Source of the DNA: CAWANP01 sp963783445
Lineage (GTDB): Bacteria; Chloroflexota; Anaerolineae; JAAYZQ01
Assembly (NCBI GenBank): GCA_963783445.1
Contig: CAWANP010000002.1
Coordinates: 868,001 to 932,000, forward strand
Reading direction: 5' to 3'
Length of the DNA stretch: 64,000 nucleotides
Positions 59,979 through 64,000 of the stretch are shown here, one piece after another. The notes below the pieces were generated by a model. The model was not told the DNA's origin. It saw only the letters and a program-made list of their open reading frames with translations, and ran no database searches. Within the stretch, counting starts at the first letter, position 1, and each line of letters starts with the position of its first letter. The position numbers and the translations under genes were made by a program.

Positions 59979-62900
59979 ATGGCAATGGGCCAAGGGGAGG
60001 ATTCCACGCAAGGGGACAGCGAACGGCGAATCTGTGAATTGCTTGGAAAGATCCCGACAGATGGCCTGGTGGCCGTCCAGCAGCTCCTGTGTACGGAGCT
60101 TGGATACGATCATGCCCATGAGGTCCTATCCCATCATCTCGTTCCTGACAGTGCCCCATGTACCCTGGTTCGCAGCCCCACCATCTTGGCTCGAGCTACG
60201 TCTCCTACTGGTAATTTCGACATAATCTATACCCGATTGAGCTCCTCGCAGGACAGTTTGGCTAGCCCTTCCAGCCTTTCAGAAGAGCGCTGGATTATCA
60301 AAGAACTGCTGACAGAGCACCCTTGCGCGCTCTTCATCTTCAGCGATCGGGACGAGCGGCGCTGGCACTTTGTCAATGTCCCCTTCGATGAGCAGGTTGC
60401 CAGGCGCCAAGTGCACCGACGAGCCGAGCTTGGCCCCGATGAAGCATTGGAGACGGCTGCCCGGTGTCTGGCTCTCATCGATCTATCGGTGGAGGCATTT
60501 GGTCACCGCCCCCTGTCACCCCTGGCCGTTCAGCACCGCCACGACCACGCTTTTGATCCAGGAGTGGCTGCTGACCGGTTCTACAACGGCTGCGAGCGTA
60601 TCTTTTTCGATCTCCAGGCAGATCTCCAAGGGAAGACAGCTGATGAGCGCTGGCCCCGTGCGTATGCGCTCAAGCTCATTGTCCGGCTCCTTTTTGTGTG
60701 CTTAGTCCAGCGTACCGGTTGGCTGGGGCATGATCCCCAGTTCCTGTCCAACTTGTGGCAATCCTATCTTGGATCCGGCAGTAGAAAGGATAGCTTTGTC
60801 CGCGATTGGTTGGAGCGTGCCCTTTTTGAGTTTCTCTCCTGTACTGACCAGACCGGGGTAGCGCAGGGGAACAGCTTGCCCGATCCAGTTCAAAGTCTGC
60901 TGGTGAGCCTTCCGAGACTTGATGGTGGGCTTTTTGAGTGCAACGAGCGCCGCCAGCAAGCGGATCCAGCCCATGGACTAACCGTGACCGATGCCAGTTT
61001 CGAGCGTGTTCTCGAATTCCTGGAGAGCCATGCGCTGACCGCGCGCGAAGACACCGCACTGGATCAGCAGCTTGCTGTTGGGCCAGCCATGCTTGGGCGA
61101 GTGTACGAGGGGCTTCTGCATACATCGGAGGAGGCTGCCCAGCGGAGCGAATCAGGCATCTACTATACGGCCCCGACCGAAGCTGATCTGATGTGCCGCC
61201 TGGCCCTTGTTGACTGGCTGGCCAACCACCTTGGGCGCGATCAGCAGCCCTTGCTCTACCAGGCCCTTTTCGCCTCAGGTCCGTGTGCTGAACAGGAAGC
61301 AGATGCTGCGCTGGCCCGGCGTGGCCTCTGGTCTCGCATCAAGAGCCTGCTGGATACTGTGACGGTCATCGATCCAGCCTGTGGTTCAGGTTCCTTTCTG
61401 ATTGCTATGTTCCAGGTGCTCGACAGGCTGCTGGCCCGAGCCAATTGCCAGGTAGGTGTCCGAGAGTCTGCTGCGGAACGAAAAAGACGTATCGTTGCTG
61501 GCAGCCTGTATGGGATTGATATCAAGAGCTGGGCCGTAGAAATCGCCAGGTCGCGCCTCTGGCTGCAGGCCTTGGGCAGAGCGACGGTCGATCCTGCGAT
61601 GCCGGCTTTGGATCTCAAGCTTACCAGTTTTGCTTCGAGGGTTTTCTGTGGGGAGAGCTTGCTTGGCTCCAAAGAGAGGGATGACACTTCCTGGGAGAGA
61701 ACTTTTGGGGAGGTCTTTGCGGGTGAGCGGTGCGGATTTGATCTTGTAGTGGGTAACCCCCCTTACGTGCGCCAAGAAGTGATCGACGATCCGCACCAGA
61801 AACCCGATAGGGTTGGGTTGAAGGATGGGGCGCGGTACAAAGCCAGGCTGGCCCGGGCAGTCTATGCAGCCTGGCCGCGTACTTTTGCCTACGACGCGGC
61901 ACAGGACAGGGCCCTACGGACGCTGGATGCCAGGAGCGATCTCTACATCTACTTCTACTTTCAGGGCCTGTCCTTGCTGCATGCCAAGGGAACCCTCTGT
62001 TTTGTCACCTCAAACTCGTGGCTCGATGCGCGCTACGGCCGGGATCTGCAGAGATTCCTGCTAGCACAGGGCCAGGTTAAGCTGCTGATTGACAGCCAGG
62101 CAAGCCGGTCGTTTGATAGCGCGGATGTCAATACAATCATTATCTTGCTGGGTGCGGCGCACGATACAGGTACCTCTCGGCCGGAAAGCCTGCAGAACAC
62201 CCTTCGTTTTGTTGTGTTCCACATCCCCTTTGCCCAGGCTTTCTGTCCAGCCATCTGGGAGGAGGTGGCGAGAGCTGCTGGCCGACGTATGACGCCCGAT
62301 TTCCGCGTTCTGCCCTGTACACAAGCTCAATTGCTGAGTGCCGGCATGGGCCCGAAGCAGGATCGATACCTGGGAGACAAGTGGGGCAGCAAGTATCTCC
62401 GTGCGCCAGACATCTACTGGAGGATCCAAGAAGAATATCCGCATGGATTCGTGCGTCTGAAGGACGTCGCCGAGGTGCGGAGGGGCATCACCACCGGCGC
62501 CAATGACTTTTTCTTCCTCGACGACAAAGACCTGGCTCGCTGGGAGATTGAGAGCGAGTACCTTGTACCAGCCATAAAGGGCCCGCGCGCTTGTCAAAGC
62601 ATCTGGCTTGAACCGCGTCGTGACACGCGTCATTACCTTTTCATGTGCCACGCGGAGCGATGCGAACTGCAAAACACCAGGGCTTTGGCTTACATCGAGT
62701 ATGGCGAGGCGCAGGGCCTGCACGAGCGACCCACCTGCCGGCGCAGGCCTCGTTGGTGGGATCTTGGAGCCCGTACCGGTGCTCGTGTTCACTGCAATTA
62801 CCTGATCGACAGGGTCATGAGGTTTTATGCCTGTGAGAGGCCGCTTCTGGCCAGCGACAGTTTTCAGGCGATCTACAGCGAGTTAGTGCCGGAAGCGCTG

Positions 62901-63224
62901 ATTGCGGCCTGCAACAGCACACTGGGCCAGCTTTCGGTCAACGTACTCGGTCGCTCCAATTTCGGTGGTGGCTTGCTCAAGATCCAGACCTACGAGGTAG
63001 GGGACCTGTTGATCCCGGATCCACGCCTGCTGGGCGCTGAGGTCAAGGAGATAAGCTGGGGGACCGGCCTACTGGGGCTGGATGATCCGGAAAGGCATAC
63101 TCTAGATGAGATTGTCGCGCATGCGCTAGGAATGACACGGGCCGACCAGGAGGCCATTCATGTAGCCGTGAGCAGCATGGTAGCTACGAGGCTCCTCAAG
63201 GCCCAAAGCCGGAAGCAGCTCTAG
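59979..63224 (+). CDS. Large Eco57I-like N6-adenine DNA methylase, type IIG/IIL-like
   Basis: 1081 residues. The N-terminal 300 residues include FIFSDRDERRWHFVNVPFD, typical of the leading domain of Eco57I-class enzymes; I see no sure PD-(D/E)xK nuclease motif. A helical section follows (LGRVYEGLL, GIYYTAPTEADLMCRLA). Motif I is DPACGSGSFLIAMF, and motif IV is NPPY in VVGNPPYVRQEV, so it methylates adenine. The C-terminal part has TaqI-like specificity features (EVRRGITTGANDFFFL, SNFGGGLLKIQTYEV). No separate nuclease or specificity gene is near. PglX of BREX is an alternative, but no other BREX gene is in view. Confidence 0.8.
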   Translation: MAMGQGEDSTQGDSERRICELLGKIPTDGLVAVQQLLCTELGYDHAHEVLSHHLVPDSAPCTLVRSPTILARATSPTGNFDIIYTRLSSSQDSLASPSSLSEERWIIKELLTEHPCALFIFSDRDERRWHFVNVPFDEQVARRQVHRRAELGPDEALETAARCLALIDLSVEAFGHRPLSPLAVQHRHDHAFDPGVAADRFYNGCERIFFDLQADLQGKTADERWPRAYALKLIVRLLFVCLVQRTGWLGHDPQFLSNLWQSYLGSGSRKDSFVRDWLERALFEFLSCTDQTGVAQGNSLPDPVQSLLVSLPRLDGGLFECNERRQQADPAHGLTVTDASFERVLEFLESHALTAREDTALDQQLAVGPAMLGRVYEGLLHTSEEAAQRSESGIYYTAPTEADLMCRLALVDWLANHLGRDQQPLLYQALFASGPCAEQEADAALARRGLWSRIKSLLDTVTVIDPACGSGSFLIAMFQVLDRLLARANCQVGVRESAAERKRRIVAGSLYGIDIKSWAVEIARSRLWLQALGRATVDPAMPALDLKLTSFASRVFCGESLLGSKERDDTSWERTFGEVFAGERCGFDLVVGNPPYVRQEVIDDPHQKPDRVGLKDGARYKARLARAVYAAWPRTFAYDAAQDRALRTLDARSDLYIYFYFQGLSLLHAKGTLCFVTSNSWLDARYGRDLQRFLLAQGQVKLLIDSQASRSFDSADVNTIIILLGAAHDTGTSRPESLQNTLRFVVFHIPFAQAFCPAIWEEVARAAGRRMTPDFRVLPCTQAQLLSAGMGPKQDRYLGDKWGSKYLRAPDIYWRIQEEYPHGFVRLKDVAEVRRGITTGANDFFFLDDKDLARWEIESEYLVPAIKGPRACQSIWLEPRRDTRHYLFMCHAERCELQNTRALAYIEYGEAQGLHERPTCRRRPRWWDLGARTGARVHCNYLIDRVMRFYACERPLLASDSFQAIYSELVPEALIAACNSTLGQLSVNVLGRSNFGGGLLKIQTYEVGDLLIPDPRLLGAEVKEISWGTGLLGLDDPERHTLDEIVAHALGMTRADQEAIHVAVSSMVATRLLKAQSRKQL

Positions 63225-63227
63225 TAC

Positions 63228-63707
63228 CTATTCCTCTTCTTCTGGCTCCATCTCTTCGTCCGGCTCTTCCTCTAGATCTTCCTCAAGCAGGTCTTGGCCA
63301 ACCTCGTCCGCGGCCTGGACCTGTGGCTGTACCTCGAATGACTCAGGAGCGGGGCCCGTACCAAACATTTTGAGCCCGCCATGCAGCTTGCCGCCATCGT
63401 CCAACAGGAAACTGGTGACGGTCGCATCAGCCCAGACCCTCCCCGTGGAGAGAATCTCTAGACGGCCCTGAGCTACGATAGAACCCTTGACCTGACCCGA
63501 AACCGACACGTTTTGCGCCTCGATGTGGGCGTCCACGCGCGCGCTTTCGCTAATGATCACGTTGCTTACCGTCTTGATGCTGCCCTGATAGACGCCCTCA
63601 ATCTTGACGATGCCATCGCATTCGAGGTCACCGTTCATACTGGTCGTAGGGCCTAACGTTACTTCAATGCGGTCCAGTGGAACTGGGCGCTTCTCTCGTC
63701 CGAACAC
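63228..63707 (-). CDS. Bactofilin-family polymer-forming protein with an acidic tail
   Basis: About 159 residues from GTG 63707, with AAAGGAG in front. The ATG at 63770 is inside the promoter and cannot be used. The middle is the bactofilin beta-helix (GDLECDGIVKIEGVYQGSI, VIISESARVDAHIEAQNVSVSGQVKGSI, GRLEILSTGRVWADAT). The last 25 residues are almost all Glu and Asp. Bactofilins form filaments at the membrane that localise cell-wall enzymes. Its stop is three bases from the stop of the methylase gene, facing it. Confidence 0.88.
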   Translation of the reverse strand: MFGREKRPVPLDRIEVTLGPTTSMNGDLECDGIVKIEGVYQGSIKTVSNVIISESARVDAHIEAQNVSVSGQVKGSIVAQGRLEILSTGRVWADATVTSFLLDDGGKLHGGLKMFGTGPAPESFEVQPQVQAADEVGQDLLEEDLEEEPDEEMEPEEEE

Positions 63708-63741
63708 AAGTCGCTCCTTTGGACAATGTTGCCTGGAGGTT

Positions 63742-63770
63742 AATATAGCACTCCCGCGCTGATTTGTCAA
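63742..63770 (-). promoter_or_regulatory. Promoter of the bactofilin gene
   Basis: TTGACA (63765-63770), 17-bp spacer, TGC TATATT (-10 at 63742-63747), minus strand. It fixes the GTG at 63707 as the start of the gene. Confidence 0.8.
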
Positions 63771-63809
63771 TCCGGACCTGGCGCTTTTTGGCGCCGATCC
63801 GAAGATGCG

Positions 63810-63998
63810 CTAACCCTCGTCTCCTCGCGGGTGAGCAGCGTCCCCGGGACTGGGGTTGTGAGCGCGTTTCTCAGGGCTCTTGGGGCGAGCCAGGGCGATG
63901 GCCTGTTTCTCTTCGTCAGTGAGAGAGTAGGAAGACTCCCAGGCTATCAGGGGTTTGGCATAAACCCGTGTCACGTCGCGGGCGTGCAGACTGGACAT
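63810..63998 (-). CDS. Hypothetical protein or C-terminal end of an edge gene
   Basis: A 62-codon open frame to a stop at 63810; it reaches the window edge and may continue. Contains DEEKQAIALARP and a Pro/Arg/Gly-rich tail. No family recognised. It could be only the end of a longer gene. Confidence 0.3.
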   Translation of the reverse strand: MSSLHARDVTRVYAKPLIAWESSYSLTDEEKQAIALARPKSPEKRAHNPSPGDAAHPRGDEG

Positions 63999-64000
63999 GA

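Noticed and set aside
59979..63224. BREX PglX as the identity of the large methylase
   Set aside because: No BrxA, BrxB, BrxC, PglZ or BrxL gene lies within view on either side, though the 3' side is only 0.8 kb from the edge.
63708..63770. ATG at 63770 as the start of bactofilin
   Set aside because: It overlaps the -35 box of the TTGACA-17-TATATT promoter.
1..64000. tRNA, rRNA, CRISPR arrays, insertion sequences
   Set aside because: Looked for cloverleaf ends, repeated spacers, transposase motifs and terminal repeats; none were convincing.

Overview
The window is about 64 kb of a bacterial chromosome with a moderately high GC content (my impression, not counted). It shows standard sigma-70 promoters (TTGACA, 16-18 bp, TATAAT, often with an extended -10) and clear Shine-Dalgarno sites. 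The gene mix fits an anaerobic member of the Chloroflexota, Anaerolineae-like. It includes a tungsten-type aldehyde:ferredoxin oxidoreductase, a CO-dehydrogenase-style FeS domain, a pterin methyltransferase, an ECF transporter, many polytopic glycosyltransferases and a RodZ-like protein. The phylum is an inference, because no rRNA or tRNA gene is present to anchor it. No CRISPR array, insertion sequence or integrase was seen.

Layout. 0-6 kb: a partial Memo-family (AmrB) gene, an SDR oxidoreductase, a heavily frameshifted DUF4139-like gene, a small FeS protein and a frameshifted DegT aminotransferase. 6-17 kb, minus strand: E1-alpha and E1-beta of a 2-oxoacid dehydrogenase, a complete ECF transporter (S, fused A-A, T), a pterin methyltransferase, E2, and an aldehyde ferredoxin oxidoreductase that has its own promoter. 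17-19 kb, plus strand, divergent: a GcvT-like protein, an FmdB zinc ribbon and a MOSC protein. 19-25.3 kb, minus strand: a tight four-gene envelope-hydrolase operon made of a RodZ-HTH/M1 peptidase fusion, an M14 peptidase, a beta-propeller/M23 peptidase and a serine beta-lactamase-like hydrolase. 25.4-27.7 kb: one polypeptide combining a cyclic-nucleotide-binding-like domain, acetate kinase and PduL phosphotransacylase. 28-33.5 kb, plus strand: a triple-thioredoxin/CcdA fusion, AlaX, a DUF362 ferredoxin protein and a methyltransferase. 33.5-36.8 kb, minus strand: an ArsR-DUF2087 repressor with a perfect palindromic operator, a DUF4291 remnant, a flippase-like protein and a GT2 enzyme. 37-51 kb, plus strand: a GreA-C-like protein, an S2P protease, an HD protein, a TyrA-like protein, then five overlapping polyprenyl-phosphate/glycosyltransferase genes, a second DegT aminotransferase and MenG. 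51-58 kb, minus strand: a phosphorelay array with two kinases, two response regulators and a kinase remnant. 58-64 kb: a dual-specificity phosphatase, DinB, a large Eco57I-like DNA methylase, a bactofilin and an edge ORF.

How the genes fit together. The metabolic core makes and drains acyl-CoA: the 2-oxoacid dehydrogenase produces acyl-CoA, and PduL plus acetate kinase would convert acetyl-CoA to acetate and ATP. The tungsten enzyme, the pterin methyltransferase and the FeS protein point to ferredoxin-linked, one-carbon anaerobic metabolism. A second theme is the envelope: the hydrolase operon, the lipid-linked sugar operon, the flippase and the bactofilin.

Caution. At least seven otherwise intact or recognisable genes contain single-base frameshifts, sometimes several within 200 bp. 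Part of this may be assembly error, so broken genes are described as frameshifted rather than as proven pseudogenes. All identifications come from reading motifs; no database search was run.
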